The notes under the pieces: model-generated
What the model saw: only the letters and a program-made list of their open reading frames with translations
The model's database searches: none
Told to the model about the DNA's origin: nothing
Program-made: the position numbers and the translations under genes
Shown: positions 48,093 to 60,790 of the stretch, piece by piece
Layout: each line of letters opens with the position of its first letter
How positions within the stretch are numbered: position 1 is the stretch's first letter
DNA from: Priapulus caudatus
Taxonomy: Eukaryota; Priapulida; Priapulimorpha; Priapulimorphida; Priapulidae
Direction: 5' to 3'
Assembly: GCF_000485595.1 (NCBI RefSeq)
Contig: NW_014578085.1
Location: 1 to 64,000, forward strand
DNA length: 64,000 bases

Positions 48093-48777
48093 TTTATTAC
48101 TCGAAACATTAACTGTACAGAGTTAATAATGAAGCACTTTAAAAGCAATTAAAATGGTGTTATAGACAGATAATAAGTAAAGGGTGGACTGGTCTACTAC
48201 TTGCAATACGAATCCTTAAACACAATTTCAACCACACTTTTTTATGGTAAATTGTAAACACCTCAATCTCAAGTTTTAGTGCCAGCTACTTAAAATGACA
48301 GAAGAGTTACACAGTTGATGTTTCTATTAAGTTATAACTGCATTTTATATATTAATTATGTTTCGTGAATCAAGTAACCTAATTCTACAACTAATAGTTC
48401 ATTTCAATACCAAAAGAAGACCACACACATTTACACCAATGGCACAGTTCTCACACATCTCGGAATAACTTTCTTCGCATAATAATCTTTACGTGCAGCT
48501 CATGAAAACATTTCATTTTAAAAAATTGTGAAGGTTTACATTAGGTCCCATGGGGGCCTTTGTATTATTAACGATTTCCTAAAAGTTAAAAATGACAAAA
48601 ACATCTATCTGTGAAAGATACATGCTATCTGTAGTCTACTGTGAGGTTGTCTAACATAATGTTGAAAAGCGATGTGACCATTCACCGAACAGCAGCCAGT
48701 AAAACGAAGCCAATAGACAAAACAATCGGGGTTAGTGAAGATAAGCAAGCAAGCCGCCTATCCGAAACCGTCGTGGA
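48093..48777 (-). other. Probable eIF1 3' UTR
   Basis: From the eIF1 stop (48778) on the minus strand, non-coding sequence runs to an AATAAA signal at 48098-48093. The length of about 690 nt is plausible for an eIF1 transcript. The cleavage site is inferred, not seen. Confidence 0.45.
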
Positions 48778-51700
48778 TTAGAAACCATGGACCTTGAGCT
48801 GCTCTACCTTGGCAATGCCCGTCTTCGTCAGGAACTGACATATGCTATTGCGTTGGTCTCCCTGGAGCTGGATTACCTCTCCGTATTCCGAATGGTCGAC
48901 TACGGTACCATTGCATGCAAACTCCTACAAAAGCACGGTTTGATAAGTAACGCAACTCAACTTCAGGTGATCGGCTTTATTTGGCATTAACAGAAGATAC
49001 ACACACTGCAGTTGTTTTATGAGCAAATAAACAAGTTCCGACAAGCAATGCCAGTCCTAAGCAAACATGGCTCTGGTGTATATATTTTAGCCTGGGGTAC
49101 CAATACATTAACTGGACACTACATTATTCACTGTTTACTGCACATTTTTTTATTTATCTCCTGCACTATTAAAAAAATCGAGAGAGATCAGTTTTCAAAA
49201 GGGCAGCCACTACAGTAGGGAATCAATTGTCAGAACACCTGCCTTCAGGATATCACCTACAAAACCTACCAAACAGCTTCTAGCCACTCATTTCTATTTT
49301 TGTATTCGTGCCAACTACTGTACTGAATCATATACATATATATGTCGAATGCATGGTGCGAGAAACTATGCACCATTATCCAAGGCTCGACACTAACTTT
49401 TTTTTTCAGTGGCCCGATCGGGCCACCAAAATCATTGATTTTCAATTTTTGGTGGCCCGAAAATGAAATCTGGTGGCCCAAAAAAACAAATAAATAAATA
49501 AATCTTTATTTCAATCTCATATTGTATATTATTTGAAAATTGGGCCGTCTGATGCACTTGCACAAGTCTTTAAACAAACCCCACACAATGGCACACACTG
49601 ACATTGATGATTGAGGCATACATTTGAATTATCCATTCCACGGCATCAAATTTTCACCAGAATCTTGCATACCATTTTTCTACTTTCACTCATTATTTAT
49701 CTAAACACGCGCGTGCACATGCTATCTATCAGTTCAGACGTTCAAGAAGATCAAAGTCACAGAGTAAAAAACAAGTAACTGTAATAAAACAACAACACAT
49801 TGGCTTTTCATGTTAAAATAAAACATATACATTTAATCTCATGAAAGTTAAAATGTCTGGCAGGCTTTGAAACTGTAAAAATAAAATATTGCGCCTGTGT
49901 ATGCCCGCGGTAGAATGCTGCACGTGCGTACGTACGTGTGCCCTCGCTCCGCGAATTGCTCGCTCTCTTTTGAATGAGATTAGCACGTAAGAAACAATTA
50001 TTTTTATCACATAGACACTTTGAAATTTTAGTGGCCCGATCGGGCCACCAAATTTTAACTTTTGGAAATTTTGGTGGCCCGACATCAAGTTTTGGTGGCC
50101 CCGGGCCACCGGGCCACCACTAGTGTCGAGCCTTGCATTATCAGTTTATCACATAAGTACATAGCCTCAGTAGCTTTGCAGTAGTTGATTGCATTTATTA
50201 TTTTTACCTTTTTGCAAGCCTTGACTAGCTTCTTTTTATCGTAGTCCTCTGAAATCCCCTGCACAGTGGTAAGGGTCTTCCGACCGTTCCGCTGCTGTAT
50301 TCGAATGTGTATGAGACCCTCTTGGGCTCCAAGTTGGTCACCCTTTAATGCATCAGCAAAAGGGTCTGCAACAACAAACAATTCATACGTCAAGACTGTC
50401 GGAGGAAATTGCATTCACTTTCTCAATGTTAGCGATAAAATAGTTAAAAGGGTTTTCTATACGAATCTAACGTAAGGCAACGACGGTAAATGAAAATTTT
50501 GTTGTATCAATGAAATCTCATAAAATCCTACGAAAAACGCCACAGCAACGTAAATGGGAGTAAGTGCGTGTTTATACAGAAGTAAGCAATGGCAACGCAC
50601 TACTTTCTGGGTTCAAGCTGGCCCTGCTTCCGAGCTTGAAGATGAACCCGCCACTCGGTTCCAAGCCAAGCCAGTTTGATGATTTAAGCAAGAATGACAT
50701 CCGATACACAACTATGTTCAACGGCTAAACATTCAAATAGTGTACGCAGTGTTCAAAATAATGGAAAAATTTTGCTTGTCTGACGAACAAGCTACAAGAT
50801 ATTTTTGCTTGTCCTGATTTTATAACAGAAATATAGTAAATTGTAATACATTTAATCAAATTAAATCTTAGACCTAATATCTTACTTTATAATTTAAAAC
50901 AGTTCACTAACAGTATTATCTAAAAGTTGTATCTAAAAGACGAATCGAAAATACGAAACGCCAGCGCCAGCGCTGGTAGAAAATGATGAAAAATTGCTCT
51001 AAAAAGCTGCTTGTCCAGCAGACAAGCTACTGGACAGGTCTACCTGTCCTCCGTGGAAATGGACAAGTGAGGACAAACGGATAGCCTATATTTCGAACAC
51101 TGTGTACGTCACTAAGAATTTTCTGATAATAAACAGGGACTTGCTCTTTTTTACATTGCTGCAGAGTCAGAGTTTACTCCAGGGCTTTATGGGATTTCTC
51201 TGGGTAAATTATGTTTTACCCAGGTGCAAAGATGATAACTTGAACAAGTAGACACTTGTCTACACTTTAATACGAATATGGAGGCGAATTATTCCAATTT
51301 GTGCTGTGCAAGTGAAACAAAGAAAGTGTTGTTTAAATTTGGCACTCCCCCCTACTCTTTTTTCTAGTGAGTGTGTGCACAGTGCATGAATGTGGCAAGA
51401 TTGTATGTTGTCGATATATTATAGTTATATAATGCATTTATAATTAAATAAAACATGCATAGTAACCACAATTATCAGCTTCTTAACACGTTCCCCGCAG
51501 ATCCACGAGTCTGCTCGTGGGAACAATCAAAACGCATCCCCGCGGATCCACGAGTCAGCTCGTGGATAGATTATTGGTTTTTGTTACTCTGATTTCCAAC
51601 AGATGGCAGGCACTACCTACCTAGAAATTAAACAGGGACAGTCTATATTACTCCAGTCTTACATGAACTAAAGAATACATTGCTTTACCGTTGATTCGAA

Positions 51701-54700
51701 CGTGAAATTAGGAGTTTTGAGACTCAAGGTAGACTGCGGTAGGCCTAGAAGGCGTAGATCGAAACAAGGTTTGTTTACCGGTTTCCTAACGGTATATAAT
51801 ATAATAACGGTGTAGTATATAAAATTTTGAGGAATTTTTGCATGTAGAAACACAAAACAAGGTTCATACCTCACATATGTGTAAGTGTTGTCACATTTCT
51901 TACCGGGAAAAATAGTATACTCAGGGTTCTCCCTACGTTGCGCAAACGGGGCGCGCGCGCCCCGTTTGGGAAAACTCCCCCCTGTTTCAATCGTCCCGCC
52001 CCGTTTAAATTACCTCCGCCCCGATTAAATCCCAACACAATAAAAGTTTGCCAGCGCGGGAATCGATCGTCAAGAATTCCCATTCGACCAGGACACCCGG
52101 CACGTGTATTTTTACCGTGACACGCATGCACTGCAGACAATAGTCACAATACACAAGTACAAACAGCTAACCTGTCCCACACACAACACTAACTGTACAC
52201 AGACTCGGCTATCTTATATATACAAGAACCCCAAATACCGTCTATGGTGTGGTGGCGATTTTACGCATTAATTAGTGGTACGGTAAAAAAAACACACCCC
52301 CCCGGACCCCGCTAGTTTTTCCACCCCCCTCCCCCTCCCCCTTCCCCTGTTTGAATTTCATCCTGGGGAGAACCCTGATACTGTCGACTGATATCATAAC
52401 AAACTCGCGAAAATCCACCGGTGCGGTGGCATTTGAGACGAAAATGCACGAAATATCCGTTTTTGCCCCGTTTTCATATCAATATATTATTATGAAGGGG
52501 AACGATTTTCATACTATTTGAACGTGTAAGGGTGAGATAACACTCATGCAGAGTAAATGTGTCAGTTTGGTTAGCTTTCCTGTAAAGGAAATGTGGTAAA
52601 TCAACAAGTGAAAATGCATTAAAAACGCGAAAATTCCAGCGCAGAGCGGTAGGTGCATTGTTAACACCGGCAGCGTTGCACGTGTTAAGGATACTCTCCA
52701 CCCTTTTCACGGGTATTGCTCTAATGAAGATTAAACGTTTATTGACGAATGAATCGAATCAATCACTTGGTTTATTTATAGAGGAGATCAAGAGCGTATA
52801 ACTATAAAGAAGGAGAGCGTACAACGGTAAAATGCTGAAACCATTTCCCCGTTTTATTTCGACGATTCTTTGCAGTATTATTGATCAGCTCAGCTGTCCT
52901 ACCTTGTTAATATAAAACAAACCGCATGTCCCTACGATGCCCCTACGCTGAGATGATGAGGGGTGAAAATCTGGTATTTTCACCGAACACCGATTCGACA
53001 TCAGTCAGTACTGCGATCGACTCTCGTTCTGGCGATAGCTTCGGGAAACCTCGCGTGTTTCCGTCATTCATTGACATTGACAATGAAATTTATTTTCCTT
53101 CTACTATCTTTTCTCGCATTTCCAGTCATTGACGCAGCCATTACTACACAAAAACGTCGTTATTTATCGTCATGGTGATGACCCGCCCCTTACGCTGGAT
53201 GTAGTAACGATGTAGTAATAACGTATCGAGTCAGCGCTACACAGCAGCGACCGGAAGCAACATACAGTGCACAAAACGAGAGTCGATTGCAGTACTGACT
53301 GATGTCGAGTCAGTGTTCGCTCATTATCTCAGCGTAGGGGCATCGTAGGGACATGCGGTTTGTTTTATATTCATAACAAGGTAGGACAGCTGATCAATAA
53401 TACTGCAAAGAATCGTCAAAATAAAACGGGAAAAGTTTATTAATTAGACTAATACTGCAACATGGTTTCAGCATTTTACCGTTGTATGCTCTCCTTCTTT
53501 ATACGCTCTTGAGGAGATATATATATCTATGCTCAAGGCAAAAAATTTCCTGAAATTTCCAGCACCTAATTATGTTACCACACAAATTTTGAATTTTTAT
53601 GTAAAAATGGTATTTTGGATATTTCTCAATTAACAGAAAGAGTGAGGATACAAAATTTTCGCCACATGTTAAGCACAATATGTACCAAAATAGCGCATCA
53701 GGATTTTTCGTTAAGTTTCATATTTACCGAGAAAAATGAAAAAAACTGCCTTAAATTCAAGTCGCACGTTTGAATTTAAAATTTTAGCAAATAAAGAAAC
53801 ATAACGCATGAAATACGGCACTTAATAACAATCCCTGATGCGCTTTTTTTACAGCAATATGTTACCATTAAAACGAGTGTAAAATTAAATTATTCCGAGT
53901 TGTAATCACAGAGAAATATCCATTTATACAATGTCATCGACTACTAAGTCAGAAATTGGAACAGAGAAATCAGCGGTTTTCTATTTTTCACAATGATCGA
54001 CCGCCTGTGTGAAAAATGGGTGAACATATGTGAAATATCTACTGTTAGTACTTACTGCCACCAATAAATTGGTAAAATGTTCCATGCACCTTGAAATATT
54101 CTGAGAAATTACGAGGTACCGTAACCAACACAATTTCATGCAAAATAGCGCAAACCCGCCCATTGCCCGACGTCACTGCCAACAAGCGCGCGCGCCTTAT
54201 GTAATGTTATGCCGCTGCACCTATTATATAAGAACCTCTTCAGCCTGATAAATTAAACAGGTTCTTATAATATATAAAAAAAATACCCAAAATTAGAGCA
54301 AACTGGGGCAATGCAAGTATGTGTGCTACACCATTGAAAACCAACAACATGTAGTTCCAGATAATATTAATACCTCCTCACAGGAGGATTGGATTTTCCA
54401 GGGGGTATTTTGCCTCATTTTCCAGTAAATGTTGGGGCTTGATTTTGACGATATGTCAGAGGATTGAGGGAGAGGATGGTGTGAATAATTTCTGAAACCA
54501 GGGCTCGAATTAACCGACGGCACCGACCCTATCAATCGCTGTACTGCCCCTGAAAATCCAACCCGACCGACGGCAGTGACCTGCCTTGCCCTTTTCTGTA
54601 ATTGCCGTCGGTGCCTCTGTCTAGACTGGTTCGCGGCCGCACTGTTTGTCGCAGAGCGTGTACATTGTCTAGCAGAGCGTGAGGCCGGATACCAGTCTAC

Positions 54701-55725
54701 CCTTCGGCAAAACCAATAACCGTAAACGTGGCTTGCTGCCAACCGCTGCCAGTAGACGATCGATAAATCGTGCGCCTGTATAGAACACGAATATTTAAAT
54801 GCTGCACATGGACTGGGCCCGCACGCGATTCAAAGCGCGGGAAACGACGCTCGCGCAAGAATGGCCAGCTGTGATCTGTATGGTGTGTAGCTTGCTAAGT
54901 GCAATAAATTTAGAGAAATTTTAGTAGAATTCATACGAAGACACAAAGTTTTTCATAACAATGGTCTGGGTCTGGGCTAGTGAAAGTTAGGTCAGGGCTA
55001 GTAGTTTTCCTCAGTTACTAGCCCGATGGTCTGGTGAAATAAAAAGTTAACGTTGAACCCTGTTACTGTACTTCCATTAGCAGAGGTTGATGTATTAATT
55101 TGTTGTGAGTTTTCTTTTATTTTACAAAGGTGCGCCTTGGTGCCCTTCTCAAATTGTGAGAGATGCCTTTTAAAATTGCCTCGGTGCCCATCCATTTTAG
55201 AGAAAATTCAAGGCAATTTCTCACATGCCCCAAAAAAATTGCCTTGCCCCTCTCGTCACTTAATTCGAGGCCTGTCTGAAACTATACAGTATTGTATAGT
55301 ACGATAATGTGCACAATATCCCCCCCCCTAAATTAAGAACCTCATTAAGAACCTCTTCAGGCTGATTTCTCACTATGTATCATATATATAAGAATCACTT
55401 CAGCCTGAAACAGAAAATCACGGGTTCTTTTATGCGGGTGTTTACTGTACTTCCTACATTGATATGTATACAATACATTGACACTCCTACGTGATGCGTT
55501 ACTCTGCGTATTAAACCAAGTCGATATAAAAAAGAAAGAGAAAAAGATCACATATTTAACTACGGGTCACAACACTGGCAAATGAAACTGTAAAACGTCT
55601 GAAAATTGGCAGTACGTAAGCAAACAAAATACACCATTTGCACACAAACGCATAAATAGGAGACGCAAAATTAACATCTAAAATATGTGCTTACCAAAAG
55701 TGAAGAGGTTCTGAATTTCGGACAT
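48778..55725 (-). CDS. EIF1: Translation initiation factor eIF1 (SUI1)
   Basis: Small cytosolic factor that binds the 40S subunit near the P site and enforces accurate start-codon choice. Three exons on the minus strand: 55725-55695 (MSEIQNLFTF, donor GTAAGC), 50365-50208 and 48924-48778 (TAA). Phases 1 and 0 fit, giving 111 residues against 113 in human. The hallmark SUI1 stretch HIRIQQRNGRKTLTTVQGI, then DYDKKKLVKACKK, NGTVVDHSEYGEVIQLQGDQ and the C-terminal LKVHGF are intact. The linker is GAQEGL in place of the human LPAGTEDY. Intron 1 (5.3 kb) and intron 2 (1.3 kb) are packed with transposons. It is spliced, so not a retrocopy. EIF1 and EIF1B cannot be told apart from this. Confidence 0.93.
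49381..50135. mobile_element. Element with CAAGGCTCGACACTA ends
   Basis: CAAGGCTCGACACTA and TAGTGTCGAGCCTTG bound 755 bp that fills most of eIF1 intron 2. CATTATC flanks both sides. Near each end, gtggcccgatcgggccac palindromes and ggtggcccga words recur. The short frames 49266-49481 and 49813-50109 are these repeats read through. No transposase. Confidence 0.8.
50747..51102. mobile_element. hAT-like MITE with CAGTGTTC ends
   Basis: CAGTGTTCAAAATA and TATTTCGAACACTG are the ends, and TGTACG flanks both sides. The interior repeats the word gacaagct/agcttgtc. It lies in eIF1 intron 1. Confidence 0.75.
51483..52688. mobile_element. piggyBac-like MITE, copy 2, interrupted
   Basis: TTAACACGTTCCCCGC at the left and GCACGTGTTAA at the right, with the TTAA target at both ends. 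The middle is interrupted by the CAGGGTTCTCC element at 51922-52377; the remaining halves match 35080-35549. A tandem of ccacgagtc...ctcgtgg sits near the left end. Confidence 0.75.
51922..52377. mobile_element. MITE with CAGGGTTCTCC ends, copy 2
   Basis: Same ends and interior as 25211-25648, with ATACT on both flanks (51917-51921 and 52378-52382), again a 5-bp duplication. It is nested within the piggyBac-like MITE. Confidence 0.85.
52789..53511. mobile_element. 723-bp palindromic element with CAAGAG ends
   Basis: Starts CAAGAGCGTATAACTATAAA and ends TTTATACGCTCTTG. AGGAGAT flanks both sides exactly (52782-52788 and 53512-53518). Homologous to 26449-27180. It lies in eIF1 intron 1. 53520-54490 holds no element I can define. 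Confidence 0.8.
54499..55274. mobile_element. hAT-like element with CAGGGCTCGAATTAA ends
   Basis: CAGGGCTCGAATTAA at the left and TTAATTCGAGGCCTG at the right. TCTGAAAC flanks both sides exactly (54491-54498 and 55275-55282), the 8-bp duplication of hAT. A TAGACTGGT...ACCAGTCTA module (54622-54698) is nested inside. It lies in eIF1 intron 1. Confidence 0.85.
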
Positions 55726-57157
55726 GCAAACTCCTAAGATGACCCTTATTAAGTTATGTGTAAACTTGATGTCGTTTTCAAGTATTCCTGCGGATGATGA
55801 CAGATTTCCTACAATACCAGTAAGAAAGTTTCGAGTTATATTTCCAGCAATGGTAGAAGGGATGACGCAGTTAGTGACGTCAGAGCTGACGTTACATTGG
55901 TTTTTTTATCCCGTTCTCAGTTATAGCTTGATCTATTTTAAACAGACTACGTACATTGTGCATAATAAATATGATTGGTTACATAGACATACATTTTACA
56001 AAACTATTAAAAATTATTAGAAAATAAAACATAAACACAAAATGCTGCTCACTTGTTCCTCTAGCGGCCTAGCCATCTACGAATCGACATCGCTATGATA
56101 GGGATTTGCTTCTGATTGCTGCGACTTTAAAGCTACAACTATGGGATAGAAAAAGAAAGCTTTTGACATAATTGGTGTAAGGTGTGTACTATTGTCAACG
56201 TAAATTCTTAGTAATTAAGAATTTTATTAAATGAATGCTAAATAGAATCAGTATATAATACTATATTGTGATCTAATCTGGCATTAGTAATTGCCATTGC
56301 CATCAGTATTTCCGAATTCTAGCCTCTAGGCTAGTCGCAAAACAAAAGTAATGAAATGTCTGACGGTCTTGGTGTGACTATGGGCTCCGTGCAGTGAGCT
56401 CTTATCCGTTCTGGTATTGACTATTGTGTATTTTAATTCAATACTCCAGCCTTCGTGCTTTTCCGTTACAGAGTTGCACAGCCACCAGATCTGTTTCATT
56501 GAGCAGAGTAGCTCAGTAGGCGCTGATGGGCACTTGTGCCGTTTTAATAATAAAATTAGGGTAAATAAACACAAATTGTATTTACTGCCAAAGCCTTAAT
56601 CTTTATGTATTCTCTGTCGAGTAATAATTCTACATAAATTTTGTTCCAATGCTCCTCTGCAACAGATAGTCTTACCACAAGCAGGCGATGCCAGAAACTC
56701 GTTATCTTTCTGTGAGTTTGTGCACAGTAGCGTGTGGTGGGATTGTGTTGTAGAGGAATGTTTGAATGACATATAGCTGGAATTATTAGGTGATAGAGAG
56801 TAAAAAAACATTAAAACTTTTGTAGTAAAATCAATTTGTTTATATTTACTATCATTTTATTTTTAAGACGGCCCAAGTGCCTGTCTGTGGTTGTCAGTAA
56901 TTGACGTCATGTGGCTTTTCATTCAGTTTCAAGTTTTCTATTTACAATTTTATACAATTTGAAGTTCAAGTAAAGTAAAATTTATTTTCATCGGTATATA
57001 ATGAACATTATTAACATAAGCTAAGAGGTTTTGCACCGATATCAAACAAGAGTAAATAGATATTGATTAAAACATGATAAAAACTGCGTAACTGCAGTGT
57101 TACTATCACATAATTGGCTGAATTGCCTTTAAAAACAATATATCAATATATCACATG

Positions 57158-58210
57158 TCAATTAGCGGCACATTGAGCATCTGCACCTGTACCCACCCCA
57201 CGTTTCGAGTAGCCTTCACACGTTGAAGTTCTCACTCTGACGTACATGCATTTCGGCAAATCGTTCCATATTCTAGCTCCTTCATACTTTATGCTTTTCT
57301 TACCACAAGTGGCCCTTTCGAAACGTGGGGTGTGTACACGGTAATTAATACTATATCTGGACTCGTTCTTTACAACAAGATTGTGGAGGTATACAGGCCG
57401 ATCTTTAGTGAGAATTTTTAAAACTTTAATGGCTATGAGCTTTTGTCTTTGTAGTTTGAGACTGACTGATTTGTTTCTTGCTAGTAAGCTGTCATAGTCA
57501 CTGCTGAAGTCATTATACACAAATTTTAATGCTCTATAATTGAGCTTTTCTAGCTTTTTCTCATTTGCTTTGTCACAGAAGTGCCATATAATAGTACAAA
57601 AGTTAAAATTGGATCTGATAAAAGACGAATATATTATTTTCCTGCAACTAACAGGCAGATGCCGTCCGATACGTTTCAGTGCATTGATTTGCCTAGCCAC
57701 CTTTTGACAAAGCTTTGAAATGTGCCCACCAAAGTTGAGTTTAAAATCAATGGTCACACCCAGCAATGTTACTTCATCAGTGCATTTAATATCCATCCCC
57801 CCGACAGTGAAGTGGGGGCACCGATCATAGGTTTTTTTCCCAATTGCAATGCCCTGAAACTTGGCAGGGTTTGCCTGCATTTGATTTTTGGAAAACCAAT
57901 CGATCAGCACCTCCGCCTCACAGAGTAGGAGATGGTATTGTCATCTGCGTAGTTACATAAACTGGCGTCATTCATAAAATAAAATATATCATTTATAAAT
58001 ATGTTAAATATCAGTATGGACCTAGTATGGATCCCTACGGTATTCCTTTTTGTAGGTATAGGAAGTCACTGCAACGATTACCCACGCGTACACATTGTTT
58101 GTGATCTGTCAAATAGCTTTGTATAAAATTTACAGCACTGTTGTCCACATATGCTTTTAGCTTCTCCAAAATCAGTGCGTGAGGCAAGCAGTCATAAGAA
58201 ACGAGATGTT
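57158..58210 (-). pseudogene. Non-LTR retrotransposon reverse transcriptase fragment
   Basis: Read on the minus strand, frames near 58200-57920 show KLKAYVDNSAVNFIQSYLTD, a degraded GIP.G motif, FNIFINDIFYFM and the catalytic NYADDNT. An open frame of 250 codons (57910-57158) then carries the thumb and C-terminal region (LLGVTIDFKLNF, FCTIIWHFC, RALKFVYNDF, IWNDLPK). Stops and frameshifts separate the parts, and the 5' part with endonuclease is missing. Domain order fits a LINE of the Jockey/CR1 type; the exact clade is not assignable by eye. Confidence 0.85.
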
Positions 58211-58390
58211 CACCTTATTTTCACAATTGGCTGTATGTTCTTCAGCTTGGCCACCATATTTTATTCAAACTGCCTTATGAAGTAGTTTTACCAAAATAAC
58301 AGTGTCCAAAATTTACAAATGGGTTAAGTTACTCACACAGTATGATATCAGCTATTAGGCACTATTCTGTAGCCAAGGCCATAATAAAAA

Positions 58391-58696
58391 TATTGTTTAT
58401 TTGCCCTCACCCGACCGACCTGCCAAAAAGGGGCCGACTCAACAAATTTTATTGATCTCTCCCATTCTTTTTTTTTTACAAATTTTATCAGTTTAAATTA
58501 TATAAATCTGTAGGCAATACGTTATATGTACCAAGCAAAACAAACATTGAACATAAAAGGTATTTGCACACAAGCACACCCGAGCATGTAGACACCATGC
58601 TGAATTTGTAAAAAGACCTCCCTCAAAAAAAAAGAAAAAACCCCACCTACCTACCCAAACTTTTCACCCTGGGTCTGGTGAGGGCAAACAAATATT
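58391..58696. mobile_element. MITE with TTGCCCTCACC ends
   Basis: tattgtttatttgccctcac at the left and gtgagggcaaacaaatatt at the right are inverted, bounding about 306 bp immediately right of the reverse transcriptase fragment. 58700-59600 shows no gene. Confidence 0.65.
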
Positions 58697-59609
58697 TTTT
58701 TAATTGTAGCCCAAACCACTGATAATGTGAAGTTGTGATTACCATACTGAAGAATGGTGAACAGGTGCTATACCTTCCCTATGCCATGAACAACCTTAAA
58801 GTAGGGTGGCAGAGTAGGTTTTATCTCCCCACTAGAGACTCATAAAAGTCTCTCCAATATCCGAACTTGTTGTTGGTGGAGATATTAAGTGTACTATCTC
58901 AGTGTCTGAAGTATCATAGGCCACTAACTACTGTGAGCGTGATAACTATTTTTTAAGTTAATTGGCGTTATCTACTGACTGAGATTTAGCAATTTAAATA
59001 ATTAATCAAAGTACTTGAATATTTATATAAGATAAAATATGAAATGTAACTTGTGGTATATTACAATGAATTTACATGATTGTTTTACATAAACTTTGAG
59101 TAAAATTACAATTAATAATAATAGTGGCCTGGTAATCTTGGAGCTGATGATGATTGTATGGTCGCCGGCATGCCACTCAAGAGAGATGCTTCAAGAGAAA
59201 AATATATAATGGGAATTTAATGAAAGTTATTATTTTTTTCTTATTTGCAAAACTGCTTATGTCCATTTTGGAGAATTGAGAGAAAATGACAAAACAATTA
59301 TTTGACATGTAGTTTATCAATTTAAATAATTGTTACATTGGTGAGTAATTATGAGGCATAAGTCATAAATAACAGGTTTTCAGAAATCCTTCACTATTTA
59401 ATTATCTATTAGAGTTAATTAATATTTAACTGGAAAACAAGGATCTAAGCCGTTTTGAAACTAAAGTCCAATAACAAATACAATATAATTAATTGACTCA
59501 CTCCATAGGAATATTTTAGTTAAAACAATTGACTAGCTTGACTGTAAATTCAATAATACAATATCTTTGTTCTGGCTATCTTTCAGGAGTTGAAATAATT
59601 AACAACTTT

Positions 59610-59950
59610 CAGGGGTAGAAATGAACTTTTGAACAAGGGATTGCCGTCAAAAAGAGGGAGTTTGCAGCAAAATGAGGGAGTCCGCAGTCTGAAGTTCAAA
59701 ACTAAAGATATTAACAATAACGCATGTGCCTATTTTGAAGATTCATGCTGTTGCACATCTGCCAAATTTTCTTTGGACATATGCTGAAAAATACGGTAGT
59801 TTCGTGAGGCCGTTCTCTGGAACAAACTAATTAGTATAGCAGAATTTTCAGGGAGTCACACGGACATATTGCATATGTCAAATTGGGGAGTCCGACAGTA
59901 AATCAGGTCCCGAGTATTTGACTCCGGACTCTCGTTAATTTCGCACCCTG
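59610..59950 (+). mobile_element. hAT-like MITE, copy 3
   Basis: CAGGGGTAGAAATGAA to TTAATTTCGCACCCTG, the same family and orientation as 29856-30216. Flanks no longer show a clear duplication, suggesting an older copy. Confidence 0.8.
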
Positions 59951-60604
59951 AACATTCTTCTGTTGTACATTCTACAAATGGCTTTTTTGGGTGAATGCTA
60001 ACATCGCTTTCTTTGATATTTTATGTTAAATCAGGTTTTTCCATATTACCAGTTTTCGTTTTTTATTAATTAAAAAAATAGTTTTATACTGATGGGATCA
60101 TGGATGTTTATCGATGTTACTGTTTGATAGCATTCATTATTGCTTGTGCTGCATTATGTAGTGATGGTGTAATGAATGTGTCTAAGGTTATTTCTGTATC
60201 TTTTTGCACATAATTTTTAATCATTAAAATAATAAAGGAGTTGTAATATTTCAGCTTTTACAATATTAATCAGTACTGCATAAATTTATGCTAAATATGA
60301 GTTTTAATCACTTTAATTATCAGGTCCCAGTCCGAAGCATGAAAATAAACTTCAAAATGCATCTTGCATTATTACGCCAAGCGAGAGGCAGCACAAGCAT
60401 CGGAGTTATTCGTGAGAAACTGGCAAATTAAAAAAAAGGTTTTTAGTTATTTTTCATTAATATTTAAGCTTTCAACTTTATGTGCTGTAGATTAACAATT
60501 AGTCAACTCTAAATACTGCTAAATTTGGGTTTATTTGTGATTATAGCCATAAAAGACATTAAAAAGCTGTCAATACTGCACTTCATCGGCAGTGAAAAAA
60601 AAAT

Positions 60605-60687
60605 TCAACAACATTATTTGTACATTTGTGACAATGTTGATAACTGTATTACCAACATTGCCAGAATTGTACAAATAATATTGTTGA
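60605..60687. repeat. Short inverted repeat
   Basis: caacaacattatttgtac...caatgttg pairs with caacattg...gtacaaataatattgttg over about 38 bases per arm. Could be a very small MITE; no flanking duplication is clear. Confidence 0.6.
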
Positions 60688-60790
60688 TTTTTTAACCTTT
60701 GGTAAAGGGTTGAATTGACATAATTATATGTGTGTTTCTAAAAGCCTGCTATAACTGTTCGGCGCCCTCCCTCAGCATATGATTTGTGTG

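Noticed and set aside
48787-48990. Plus-strand 67-codon frame
   Set aside because: Antisense to eIF1 exon 3; the minus strand gives the conserved SUI1 C-terminus ending LKVHGF.
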